From the NCBI GenBank assembly GCA_033063855.1, contig CP093829.1:14601537-14665536 (forward strand): 64,000 nucleotides of DNA, read 5' to 3'. Below are positions 1-9,784 of the stretch, one piece after another. This stretch comes from Smittia aterrima (Eukaryota > Arthropoda > Insecta > Diptera > Chironomidae). The notes below the pieces were generated by a model. That model had not been told where the DNA came from. It worked only from the letters and a program-made list of their open reading frames with translations, and made no database searches. Made by a program: the position numbers and the translations under genes. Numbering within the stretch: the first letter of the stretch is position 1; every line of letters begins with the position of its first letter.

Positions 1-3000
1 GCTTTCTATGCCACATGTACTCTTCAAGAAGATCAATCATTTTTGTCATTTGCGAATAAATCAACACACGATGACCTTCAGTCTTAAGGCGAGTTAGCAA
101 TAAATCGAGAACGAAAAGTTTTCCAGCGTCTGAGACGAGTGCTTGCTTATCAGGAATTGTTACAGTTGACCAGCCCGAATGAGGATGCATTACATTCACA
201 GCATTATTTACGAGCTCCCAACCTTCGCTGCTGTCGCAGTGATCGAATCGCTTTTCTTCCCAAGCGGCTGCACGTGATTCAACATAAAGACGTTTTGCTG
301 AACTTTGTATCTTTGGTGGCAGTTTGAAGAGGAACTTCGGCATCTCAGTTGGTTCACAAACAAGAGTTCGAGCCTCGCGAGGTGCATGCGGAAATTCAGG
401 AATCAAAATAATATTATCGTCAGGCTTTTTTTCGACTGGAATTGTTGGAGATTTCATTGGTGACTTGATCAGTCTTGTCGGGGACTTCAAAGGAGTTAAT
501 ACTTTAGTTGTGTGACGACTTCGAATTATTCGGTGGTCAGTAGTCTCTTGCATTGAACACATGAGTTGGTTTTTGAACGTATAAATTGAGCTTTCGCGAG
601 CATTGTGACTTGTAAAGATTAAGTTTTGCAAAACACTGTTGACACTCAAATACGATTTGTTCAGTTTCTGGCTGACTGTTGGCTGCAACAACATGAATCT
701 CTTATCCAATCCATCCCACCACTCATCACGATAGTTTAGAAGCTTTTCTTGCGTCTTTGATACGATAGTTTCCAACAAGAATGATAAAAGTCCACAAAGT
801 GTTAACTTTTCGACTTCACCAGGGGAAAGATCAACGAATCGCAAGAATGAAAGGCCATCTGTCTCTGGTTCTTCTGGCAACATTCGTTTGAGAATGTTTT
901 CTGCTTTGAAGATGCTGAACTTATTGAATAGCAAGTGGTTTTTGCTTGGAAGCGACTTGTTGATTCGCATCTCGTCAAAAACCAATCGTGGCATGTTGTA
1001 TTCAAGCTTCGGAAAGGAGAACGGAGACCGAATATCTCTTCGCTCGAATAACTCAGGATGGTTGCAGACTTTCCTGAACTGCATAACGAGATTCATAAGA
1101 TTCGAGGTGAAGTTTTTATCGGTTGTATGACCATCGCTTTGTCCAGTTGCTTTAAGAAGATCTTCAATTCGAATCTTTTTCTTCAGAGCCATGTATAAGA
1201 ACTTTTGGCGTGTTGTTAGAGGACAATAAGTCATGATCTCGATCTTATCGGAAAGCTCGTTTTCAACATCTTTTTTGATTCTTCGCAACATGAACGGTTT
1301 TAAAATCATATGAAGGCGTGAAATCTGCTTTTCATCAATTCCAGTTTTGTTTTCAGCATGACTTTCGATATCTTTAGAAAACCATTCGTTGAATTCATCG
1401 TGCGAATCGAAAAGTGTCGGCATGATAAAGTGAAGAAGCGCCCACAGTTCTGCCATTGAGTTTTGAATTGGTGTTCCACTTAGAAGCAATCGATTTCTGC
1501 AATTGAACCCAAGCAACAGCTTCCAACGAACACTTGATGTACTTTTGATTGCTTGAGCTTCATCCAAAACCATGTACTGCCACTTGATACGATTGAAGTA
1601 CTTATAATCAGACACAACAAGCTGATAACTTGTAATGACACAGTGGAAACTCGCATCCTTCGTGTGTAAATCTTTTTGATCCCAAAACTGACGAAGAATC
1701 TTTCGCTGATTTGGAGATCCCCAATATGGAACGACTTTAAAGTTTGGAACGAATTTTTGCATTTCTTGTTGCCAATTGTGTAATGTTGACGCTGGCGAGA
1801 TTATCAAAAATGGACCCCAAACGCCATAATTCTCAGCTACATGACATAAGAAGGCAATGGATTGAACTGTTTTACCCAGTCCCATTTCATCAGCCTAAAA
1901 GAAAAAATTATAAAAGTTCTTCATTGAACAAAATATTTCATCTTCTTACCAAAATTCCGCTTATTCCTTGGTCGTAGAGATGAGCAAGCCATGTCATGCC
2001 TTTGAGCTGATATCCTTTTAACACTCCTTTGAACATTGCTGGTTGAGGTAGCTCTATGATTGATCCTGAAGCTTGATCGACGACAGGATGTAAAGTAGGT
2101 GCATGCGCCACTTTATCGAATTCCTTTGTTCGGTTGCGCTCGATTACAAAAGCATCTTGAACATTCTTCTGAGCTTTGGATTTCATCAATTCACTATCGT
2201 AATTGTCAATAGTAGCGAGACGAGGCGATAATTCTTCGTCTAGCTGATTGAGAATTCTTTGTTCTTCTTGGGATGAGAGTTCACCTTTGTGTGACATGAA
2301 GTGAGCATAGAGCTCTGTCTGAGTGATAAGGAAGTTGAGCTTTCTCTGCTGTCTCTTGACTTCAACTAGCTCAACATCCATCTTTCTTTGTTCCTCAGCT
2401 TCCTTCTCAAGACGTCGGCGATTTTCTCTCTCAACTCTATCAAACTTCTTCCAGTATGACAACATCTCACGAGTTAGTCTCTTTGCCCGCCAAATTGTTT
2501 CCTTTTCGCGCTTTTGTGATTCCATTGCCTTCTGGCGAGCGACTTTTTGACAAAGAGCCGCTGTTTTCTTACAATTCGTGAGCATTTCTTTATGATTGTT
2601 CGCTTTGGTTCTTTGAAATTTTCCAATCTCCTTCTTTGCCATCGTCTGCCAGACTTTGCGACGACGATGATTCATCAGCTCCGGAGTTTTAAACAAGCTC
2701 TTACGTTTGCGACCTCTTCCTGAAGGTGATTGTGGTCGCGAGTCCGGATCTTCCTCTTTGATGCTCATCGTAATTTGATCTTCCCAATCAATGTCGTTGA
2801 GTTCATTCGAGAGGTTTGAGTCTTCTCTGTCTTGTCTCGGCAGCATCTGAAGCTTCTTTGTCATCTTCAATGGCTTCTTATCAAACTTTCTCTTACGCCT
2901 CTTAATTCCCATTACAGATTGTTGTTGCTCTGGGTACATATCAACTTTGGATAAGAGGCCGGCGCTGTAGTAACCAAATTGAGCGTTCTATTGTTTGGAA

Positions 3001-3414
3001 AATGTTAGAAATATATGATTACCAAGATCCAGTTTTACTTACATTAGGGTTTTGATAATATTTCTGACGATATCGCTTCTCCCGAACGTGATCTTTCAAC
3101 ATTTCGCTAATGTATTTGTCTTGATCAGAGATATCTGATGAATCACTTTCGGTGTCCGACATCAACAAATTAAAAAGCCACCGTCGATCTTCGGAAATAT
3201 TTTCTGAATTGAACATAAGTTCCTTATCCTGATAATTATCGCGTTTGACGCCTTCATCGTCGCTCGAGTTCTCGATCTCATCGTTCTTGCTCAATACTGA
3301 TTCCGCGTATTTCATGAAGGGACCGAGATCGAGAGCTTTTTCCAAACGTTGAATGTGCAGAGGCTTCGCCATCTTGTCTGAATTCTTCGCGTGATGACGA
3401 TGTACGACAGACAT
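1..3414 (-). CDS. Ino80: Ino80 chromatin-remodelling ATPase (3' end outside window)
   Basis: INO80 is the Snf2-type ATPase that slides and edits nucleosomes (H2A.Z exchange) in the nucleus. Three exons are visible on the minus strand: 3414-3043, 2987-1950 and 1894 to the left edge, all joined in phase 0 by GT-AG introns. The N-terminal exon is acidic. The second exon carries the basic, coiled DBINO region and ends ...QGISGIL; the third starts ADEMGLGKT, the Walker A motif, so an intron sits just before the P-loop. DEAQ (motif II) follows, then SGTPIQN (motif III), the long INO80-specific insertion with SP-rich stretches, and the start of the C-terminal helicase lobe (GHRVLIYSQMTKMIDLLEE). The rest of that lobe and the C-terminus lie outside the window. 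The start is the first ATG of the frame; a possible acceptor (TTTTTTCAG) lies just upstream, so a 5' UTR intron is possible. Identification is firm. Confidence 0.95.
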
Positions 3415-3545
3415 TCTTTTCTGAAAAAATTATTTCTAAATACATGTCCCCTCGGAAATATTTACTCTGAGTGTCTTCTCGGTTTATAAACAAACTGAGA
3501 AGACAAGCGGGAAGCAATATAGATTTTTTCATTTATTTATTAAAT
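3415..3545. promoter_or_regulatory. Divergent Ino80/Mettl3 promoter with inverted repeat
   Basis: Only 131 bp separate the two start codons, so one compact bidirectional promoter must serve both genes. It holds a perfect 9-bp inverted repeat, TGTCTTCTC at 3472-3480 and GAGAAGACA at 3497-3505, around a 16-nt loop with the AT-rich core TTTATAAAC. I see no DRE (TATCGATA). Confidence 0.7.
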
Positions 3546-5383
3546 ATGCATCGAAATAGTTTGAGAGAGCGTTATGAGAAGAAACGAAAGGAACGTCAGG
3601 ATATTCTTGGAACCGGTAGTTTGTTGGATACTACAGAAGATAAGAAGAATATTGTTTTAATTGAAGGTTTGGTTTCTTTTTTATAAATTTGCAATTTACT
3701 ATTCTAATTCTTTTAGACACAGAAACTGAGAAATGTCTCGTAAAGATCTTGTCAAACAAACAACTGATCCTGCCAACAAATTCAAAGCAAATCGCTGAGC
3801 AAGTTTCAACTTTAATGACTCGAACGGCCGAGCTACCCAAGGTTCACCAGCTTCTAGAGAAGATCGCTCAACAGAACATAATTGAATTAAAGAATGTGTC
3901 TATCAAGAATGAAGCGGGCTATGAAATCATTCAAGTTCACAACGAAAAACTTCTTTATCATTACCATGACATTTTGAACGAGAAGAAAAATGATGATGCT
4001 TGGGCTGAGTACGAGAGCGCCGGCGGGTTTAAGGAAGAACCTCCAGAGAAAAAGCAGAAAGAAAGCAATATTTCAGACACTGACATCATGTCTTTGCTTT
4101 CACTTCCGTCGACAAAAGAAAAGCAAAGCAAACAAGTAGGTGAAGAGATTCTAGAGCTCTTGTCAAAACCAACAGCGAAAGAACGACACTTGACTGAAAA
4201 ATTTAAATCGCAAGGAGGTGCTCAAGTTATGGCTTTTTGCCCTCATGGTACTCGAGTCGAATGCATGAAGGCTCAGCAGCTGGAAGATAATACGCCAGAA
4301 ACTTCTGACAAACCAACGAACGATGCCGAAAATTCTGATGAATTAAAAGAAACGAGATTCCAGTGTACTCGTTTGCATTTCAAGAAAATTATTCAAGCGC
4401 ACACTGATGTCGTTCTTGGCGATTGTAGTTTTCTCAACACATGTTTTCATATGTCAACCTGCAAATATGTTCATTATCAAGTCGATAACGCTGAACAAAC
4501 AGCTAATAAAGCAGTAAAGATATCTCAGGAATCACCCGACAGTCAACAAATCTTAATTCCAAAACGTTCAATCGAGAAAGTTACTCTCAATCCGGCTCAA
4601 TGGATTCAATGTGATTTGCGCTATCTCGACATGACTTGTTTGGGAAAGTTCTCAATTGTAATGGCAGGTGAGTTGAAGGCGTCAATATAAAATGAATTTA
4701 ATATAATTTTTGTTTATTTTTATGCTTTCATCCTCGTCATCTTTAATTTACGGTCGCCAAATAAGATCCGGTGAGACAATATACAAAAATATCTCCAAAA
4801 TAAAACTATATTTCTAATTTTTATATTTAAGCCTTGGGACATTCATATGGAATTGCCTTATGGCACGATGTCAGATGATGAAATGAGAGAGCTAGGAGTT
4901 CCTGCTCTGCAAGACGATGGATTGATTTTTCTTTGGGTAACAGGTCGTGCCATGGAATTGGGCAGAGAATGTCTCAAACTTTGGGGATATGAAAGAGTTG
5001 ACGAGTTAATTTGGGTGAAAACAAATCAACTTCAGAGAATCATTCGAACAGGAAGAACTGGTCATTGGTTGAATCACGGCAAAGAACATTGTCTCGTTGG
5101 ACTAAAAGGAAAACCTAAAAACCTAAATCGTGGGTTGGACTGTGATGTGATCGTTGCTGAAGTACGAGCTACATCACATAAACCTGATGAAGTTTATGGA
5201 ATTATCGAACGACTTTCACCAGGAACGAGAAAAATTGAGCTTTTCGGTAGACAGCACAACGTACAACCTAACTGGCTTACTATCGGAAATCAGTTAGATG
5301 GAGTGAAGCTCGTTGATCCTGAGCTAATCAACAGTTTCCAAAAACGATATCCTGACGGAAATTGCATGATCAGCAAAAAATAA
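3546..5383 (+). CDS. Mettl3: METTL3 N6-adenosine methyltransferase catalytic subunit
   Basis: METTL3 (Ime4) is the SAM-dependent catalytic subunit of the nuclear mRNA m6A writer and works with METTL14. Exons: 3546-3666, 3717-4667, 4766-4770 (a 5-nt microexon) and 4832-5383, total 1629 nt, 542 aa. The middle exon holds the paired CCCH zinc-finger region (CPHGTRVEC; CSFLNTCFHMSTCKYVH), with an acidic insertion of about 40 residues between the fingers. The last exons encode the MT-A70 domain: catalytic DPPW, then the near-invariant DIHMELPYGTMSDDEM, the gate-loop region and NQLQRIIRTGRTGHWLNHGKEH. The DPPW codons exist only if the microexon is spliced in: GCA G/AT CCG/CCT TGG. The first donor (GTTTGG) is weak but the frame requires it. 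An AATAAATAAA poly(A) signal follows at about 5403. The gene diverges from Ino80. Confidence 0.95.
4766..4770 (+). other. Mettl3: 5-nt microexon of Mettl3 (ATCCG)
   Basis: The sequence reads ...AATAAG/ATCCG/GTGAGA..., so five bases are flanked by a consensus acceptor and donor. The upstream exon ends in G (4667) before GTGAGT and the downstream exon begins CCTTGG (4832) after TTTAAG. Joining them gives A-D-P-P-W-D, exactly the METTL3 active-site motif. No other combination of visible sites restores it. The flanking introns are 98 and 61 bp. Confidence 0.85.
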
Positions 5384-5491
5384 ACTTTATACTTTAATTT
5401 ATAATAAATAAATTTCTTTTTTTCAAAAGAAAGTCGAAATTTTTAATTTTCAACAAAACTCTAACCCCAGAAAATATTTCTTGTTTTCATC

Positions 5492-6202
5492 ATGAAACAT
5501 CAAACTAAAAATTTATTTAAGTTTCTTGGTCGTCGAAGCTTCTGTCAGGAACTTTCGATTCGTGATTTGATATTAAGAGAAACGGAAATAGTTGGAGCTC
5601 AAAGTCTAACGCCGGAAATAAAGCTCAGGCTTATTACAGAAAACTGTCGATTGTTTCATTCGCCAAGTGAAGAACTAGAAACTCTTCCATTCACTGATCC
5701 TTTCTGGGGATTTTACTGGCCTGGTGGAATGTCAGTTTCTCGATATATTCTCGATCATCCCGAGCTTGTGAAAGGAAAGAAAATCCTCGATTTTGGCTCC
5801 GGATGTGGAGCAACTTCAATTGCTTGCAAAATGATGTCATGTGATTTAGTTGTGGCCAATGACATCGATACTACTGCAGCGATTGCTGCTCGAATTAACG
5901 CGGATCTCAATGAAGTTGAGATTCAAACTGAAACCAGAAACCTTATCGATCATCCATCGACTTTAGATTTTGATGTAATCACATTTGGCGATGTCTTCTA
6001 TGATGAGGACTTTGCCAATCAATTACTTCCATGGATTAAACGTTTAGTCGCAAACAATAAGACTTGCTTGATTGGCGATCCTGGACGACACGCGCTCAGC
6101 AAAAGCCTTAATCTCACGTTGTTAGCGAGCTATCAACTGCCGCCGAATGTTTGCATCGAGAATCACGGTTTCAAGTGCACAAATGTTTTTAAAGTTACAT
6201 AA
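5492..6202 (+). CDS. Mitochondrial ETF-beta lysine methyltransferase (METTL20/ETFBKMT family)
   Basis: Single exon, 236 aa. ETFBKMT (METTL20) is a seven-beta-strand methyltransferase of the mitochondrial matrix that methylates lysines of the electron-transfer flavoprotein beta subunit and dampens electron flow from acyl-CoA dehydrogenases. Visible marks are a basic, hydroxyl-rich N-terminus without early acids (KHQTKNLFKFLGRRS), which suits a mitochondrial presequence; the family motif DPFWGFYWPGG near residue 70; SAM motif I LDFGSGCGATSIAC near residue 105; and the post-I segment ANDIDTTAA. The DxxY-like active-site element appears as GDVFYDEDF. It begins 109 bp after the Mettl3 stop on the same strand, but it has its own start context, so it is a close neighbour rather than a shared transcript. 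The human protein is 262 aa, so the length fits. Confidence 0.88.
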   Translation: MKHQTKNLFKFLGRRSFCQELSIRDLILRETEIVGAQSLTPEIKLRLITENCRLFHSPSEELETLPFTDPFWGFYWPGGMSVSRYILDHPELVKGKKILDFGSGCGATSIACKMMSCDLVVANDIDTTAAIAARINADLNEVEIQTETRNLIDHPSTLDFDVITFGDVFYDEDFANQLLPWIKRLVANNKTCLIGDPGRHALSKSLNLTLLASYQLPPNVCIENHGFKCTNVFKVT

Positions 6203-6270
6203 AGTTATTGCTCAATAAATATTATTTATGTAAATGCCTTGTTCATGCGGGATTCAAACATCAGTTGCCC

Positions 6271-6277
6271 TATAAAA
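6271..6277 (+). promoter_or_regulatory. TATA box of S1 protease gene
   Basis: TATAAAA lies 40 bp before the ATG at 6311. This places transcription start near 6300 and rules out the upstream in-frame codon at 6239, which would be promoter DNA. Confidence 0.7.
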
Positions 6278-6310
6278 ACTTTTGAAAATTTTAAAATTCA
6301 CAGAGTCGCA

Positions 6311-7190
6311 ATGAAGTTGCTAAGCTTCCTTGTAATCGTTATTATGGTTAAGAGTGGTTCGTCTAACATTAAGATCATTAATGGAGAGTTGGCTAGCGAA
6401 GGACAGTTCCCTCACATGGTTCAACTATCGATAATGAGAAAAGATGCAACAAAGTATTGCGGAGGTAGTTTGCTCAATTCGCAATGGGTGCTCACCGTAA
6501 GTGAATGGATTCAGTATTGATGACGTGGTCTCCAAACTTATTGTTGCTTTAGGCTGCTCATTGCTGCAAGGAAATGATTTCTGCGAAGGCTTATCTTGGC
6601 TCAATATTCATGAGGTCTATGTTGTTGAAAATGAACATTGTCGATGCTTCAGTTCATCCTCTTTACAAAAATATAAACGCTCATGACATCGCTTTAATGA
6701 AATTGGAGAAACCCGTAGTTTTCAGCGATCGAATCAAACCGATTTATTTGCCTGCGAGACACGAAACGCCAACCGACGCTGTCATAAATTCCACGTTGCT
6801 AGTTCCAGGATTTGGAGAAACTAAGAACGGGTCGCAATCAAATCTTCACTTGAGATTTGTTGAGATGCAAGCAATTGGGAATCAAGAGTGTGGAGACAAA
6901 TGGGGGTGGAAATTCAAAGAAAGTTTCTTATGCGCTCAAGGAGTGAAAAGTCGCAATCACACAACTTGTCAGGTAAAATTATTTTTTCTCTTGATCACCG
7001 AATTCAAAAATATTTATTCAAGGGCGACAGTGGCAATGGATTGATCAGAAAAGAGAACAACGAGTCAACAATTTTTGGAATCGTTTCGTATGGTGCACCA
7101 GGTTGCGTTGGGAAACCAAAAGTTTTTACGAGAGTCGCTTGGTATTTGGACTTCATTCATTCTGTAACAGGAATTGAAATTAAAAACTAA
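6311..7190 (+). CDS. Secreted trypsin-fold (S1) serine protease
   Basis: Exons 6311-6496, 6553-6972 and 7023-7190 give 257 aa. A signal peptide (about residues 1-18, MKLLSFLVIVIMV...) is followed almost directly by the mature N-terminus IINGELA after a very short activation peptide. The triad is intact: AAHC at the exon 1/2 junction, DIALMKL for Asp and GDSG for Ser at the start of exon 3. Two things are unusual. The residue at the bottom of the S1 pocket (chymotrypsin 189, six before the catalytic Ser) is Thr, not the Asp of trypsins, and the loop reads GDSGNG rather than GDSGGP. Arg/Lys specificity is therefore unlikely. Length and domain content suit a simple digestive or haemolymph protease without a clip domain. 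The substrate is unknown. Confidence 0.9.
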
Positions 7191-7557
7191 AATTTTCAGA
7201 TTAGATTAGATGTTTTATTAAATAATACAAAATCTTAAAGATTCATCAAATATTCGATAATTCAAAAATGTTTCAAGCTCTTAATTGTACTGTCAAAATC
7301 TTATTAAACTAAATTGGTTTCTTTTTCTGTTTTGACAATTTTAAAAACATTTTTTTTTTTCGAAAAATTGTGAAATCGTCGGTGCTTAGGCTGAAGATGA
7401 TTGGCGCGAGTGTATCGTGTTCTCGCTCTGCATCGTCAGGGGCGACCAGTTTGAAAATCTTTCATGAAGATTTCTATGAAATTCATTCCGTAAACTTTGT
7501 AATAAAAGTTACGTTGATAATTTTTGTTTCCATTAAATGATTCTCAGAAATATTTCT
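7191..7557. other. Convergent spacer between protease and Gadd45-like gene 1
   Basis: This is a 367-bp AT-rich spacer between two convergent 3' ends. I see no supported ORF. Confidence 0.6.
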
Positions 7558-8103
7558 TCATTTTGCTGACAATCTAATAATGGGCTGGATTGGTTCGCTC
7601 CAGAAGTCTTCGCAATGATCAATTAAAATATTTTCCATTTCTGTGAATTTCTCGAGGTCGATTTCGTCATCTAAGTCCTTAAGATCCATTGTTGCTGATC
7701 GTTGGACTAAAGCGCACGTGTCGCATCTTTCGGATCCCAAAATTTTATTCAACTTTTCTGCGCTGTCAAGTTTAACGATGTAAATGTCACTTTCGAAGCA
7801 AAATGCTTGCAGAACGACTTCTTGCATGTGGGTAAGTGAATCTTTGTAAAATGATGGAGCGATGAAGAAAAAAAGCGAATGCTCTGGATTCTCAGTTTCC
7901 TTTAAATATTTTGATGCGTTGCTGAGTCCACTGATTAAACGATTTTCCTTTTGAGCTTCAAGGAGAATATTTTCAACTGCGTCTCCGATGTTTATTTGTG
8001 TTCCCGCCGATGTCTCGATGTAATTGTCGTCCAAATCAAATACTCCTGACTCGACAGACGTCGTTGATGAGTTTGACAACGATTTATTGAACTCTTTCAC
8101 CAT
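7558..8103 (-). CDS. Gadd45-like stress protein, copy 1
   Basis: Single exon, 181 aa. Gadd45 proteins are small acidic L7Ae-fold regulators without catalytic activity; in animals they bind MEKK4-type kinases, PCNA and other partners during stress and damage responses. Family marks are GDAVENILLEAQKENRLISGL, LFFFIAPS, HMQEVVLQAFCFESDIYIVKLDSAEKLNKIL, and the C-terminal LIDHCEDFWSEPIQPIIRL. I chose the ATG at 8103 (MVKEFNKS), which matches the starts at 15297 and 18066; the frame is open further upstream to 8226 but begins there with TTG. It is nearly the same as the 18-kb copy and has the same length, but it ends LSAK where the others read LPEK or LPDK. A TATA box and GAGAG element lie about 200 bp upstream. 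Confidence 0.9.
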   Translation of the reverse strand: MVKEFNKSLSNSSTTSVESGVFDLDDNYIETSAGTQINIGDAVENILLEAQKENRLISGLSNASKYLKETENPEHSLFFFIAPSFYKDSLTHMQEVVLQAFCFESDIYIVKLDSAEKLNKILGSERCDTCALVQRSATMDLKDLDDEIDLEKFTEMENILIDHCEDFWSEPIQPIIRLSAK

Positions 8104-8299
8104 TTTGTCTTGTGTTTCTTTAGTTTTCTTGCACTTTTGATTTATTTTGTGTCCGGATTTTTGGGATTTCCCCCTTTTATCAATATTGTGAAATTCACAA
8201 ATTTCTTCTTTTCTTTTTTCTTTCAACTTGATTTACGGTTTTTGTATGTTTCACTTCAAGTTTGTGTAACGAATGAATGAATGAGAGACTTGCCGCTTG

Positions 8300-8320
8300 T
8301 ATTTATAAGCGAGACTCTCA
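8300..8320 (-). promoter_or_regulatory. TATA box plus GAGAG element, Gadd45-like copy 1
   Basis: On the minus strand GAGAGTCTCGCT is followed by TATAAATA (8307-8300). The same arrangement precedes the copy at 18066. Downstream, ATTCATTCATTCG fits a TCATTC initiator about 30 bp after the TATA. Confidence 0.7.
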
Positions 8321-9720
8321 GTTTAAAGCGCAAGTCTCTTTTAGCCATGAAAATCTCAATCGGAGAGGGAAATATATAAAATATCTCTGAATATTGCAAT
8401 GAAAAAACCCAACGAGAGATTCTGTTTTGATTATTTTTCGCCGACTAAGGAATCCCCAACGGAATAAAACTCATTCTCCGAATCAACTGAATCTAGTTTA
8501 GTAAATAGTAAATATTATTGATCGATTAATTATTTATTTGTCTTTGCCTTATGGCGCGATATAATCTGAATTACTGACGTTACTATCATGAACAAGATTT
8601 ATCAGCTGATTGCTAAATAATTTTAGAAATATTTACTCTCTTGGTCAATCAACTTACCCGTACTAGGTCGATGTATGCATGACGTCTTTAGATACGAGCC
8701 CACAATGTTTATTTTCAAATGAAAAAAAAAGATTGTGCAATGTTCACGCGAACTGATAAATGTTCAAGACTTGAATTTCGCGAGAAAATCTCGGATTACG
8801 TTGAAATGTTTTTGTGCCTACATTTATTTCAGGTCACGAGAGAAACGGAAAACCTTCAGATCTCGCTCAATTTCATCGGCAGCGTTTTAAAGTGAAAATC
8901 GCAAGTGATTTTGCATTTCTTCAAATAATTTAATCTTTTTAATAGAGATTCTTATTAATTAACCTTGAGACTCTCGACTAATAATGAAAGAAATTCACAT
9001 TGAACTTCTCATTATCAAGCTTAGCGATTCTCGCTTAATTGATAAGGAACTTCACGTGAACAAACGTCTCTGTGTTGACAAGCTTCAAAATGATAACTTG
9101 GTTATGGTTATAATTTATCTAAAAGCCTTACAGTTGTTAAGCGCGATTCATCGTGCACATAATTTTTATCAAACTACGAAGAGTTTTCATGATTCAACAA
9201 GTTTTCACACGTTTTAGGCGCCTTACTTATCTTTTCGATTTCATAATGAACGAAGCGTGGTTATCACGAACAGCTCACTCTTCAACTTTTGTTTGTATGA
9301 TATTTGTTTGATATTTGTTTGATATTTGAAGAGCCCCACATGCCCATCACTTCACATAATTAATTTGTCAACGTTTGCATTTTTCAATCAAACATGAAAC
9401 TCGCAAATGATAATAAGATCGAGTTGCAAGGGCAACGACACGGAATTTTTTTTCTAAGTTCAAGGAAACTTGAAATTCGCGTGAAAACAAAACGCGAGGA
9501 AAAAATTGAATTTTCATGATTTGTTTGTTTTTTCTAGGTCCGACAAGTTCACTCAACTTGGATTTTTCCGCGAAAGGGGTTTCCCTACTAGAAAATATTT
9601 GCTTTCTAGTATCGGATGTTCGGTGGTATCTGAATCAATCGATAAAGATTCATTCAATGCAATTCGGCAGGTGTTCACTTAATCGAAGTTGCTGCATGTC
9701 ATAGGTTAGAATTAGAAATC
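8321..9720. other. Intergenic DNA between Gadd45-like copy 1 and Ir21a
   Basis: This 1.4-kb region should hold upstream control DNA for both divergent genes. It contains one copy of the dispersed GTGACCTGAAATAAAT motif (minus, 8822-8837) and a short direct repeat of GATATTTGTTT near 9298-9330. The small ORFs here have no recognisable protein character. Confidence 0.5.
8822..8837 (-). repeat. Dispersed motif GTGACCTGAAATAAAT, copy 1
   Basis: Minus strand reads GTGACCTGAAATAAAT. It matches three other sites in this window (17384, 21251, 33975), all outside coding exons. TGACCT is the complement of the nuclear-receptor half-site AGGTCA. Confidence 0.5.
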
Positions 9721-9732
9721 ATTTCTTTCTCG

Positions 9733-9739
9733 TATAAAA
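9733..9739 (+). promoter_or_regulatory. Probable TATA box of Ir21a
   Basis: CGTATAAAAG lies about 50 bp before the ATG at 9785. Confidence 0.5.
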
Positions 9740-9784
9740 GCTAAAAATCGTAACTGAAGTTGCCATTGTCCGTTAATCAGAAGC

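Noticed and set aside
6239..6310. In-frame Met 24 codons upstream of the protease start
   Set aside because: A TATA box at 6271 lies inside this stretch and a clear signal peptide begins at 6311.
8104..8226. N-terminal extension of Gadd45-like copy 1
   Set aside because: The frame starts at TTG; the paralogues all start at the MVKEF/MVKDF ATG, and this stretch is 5' UTR downstream of the TATA.
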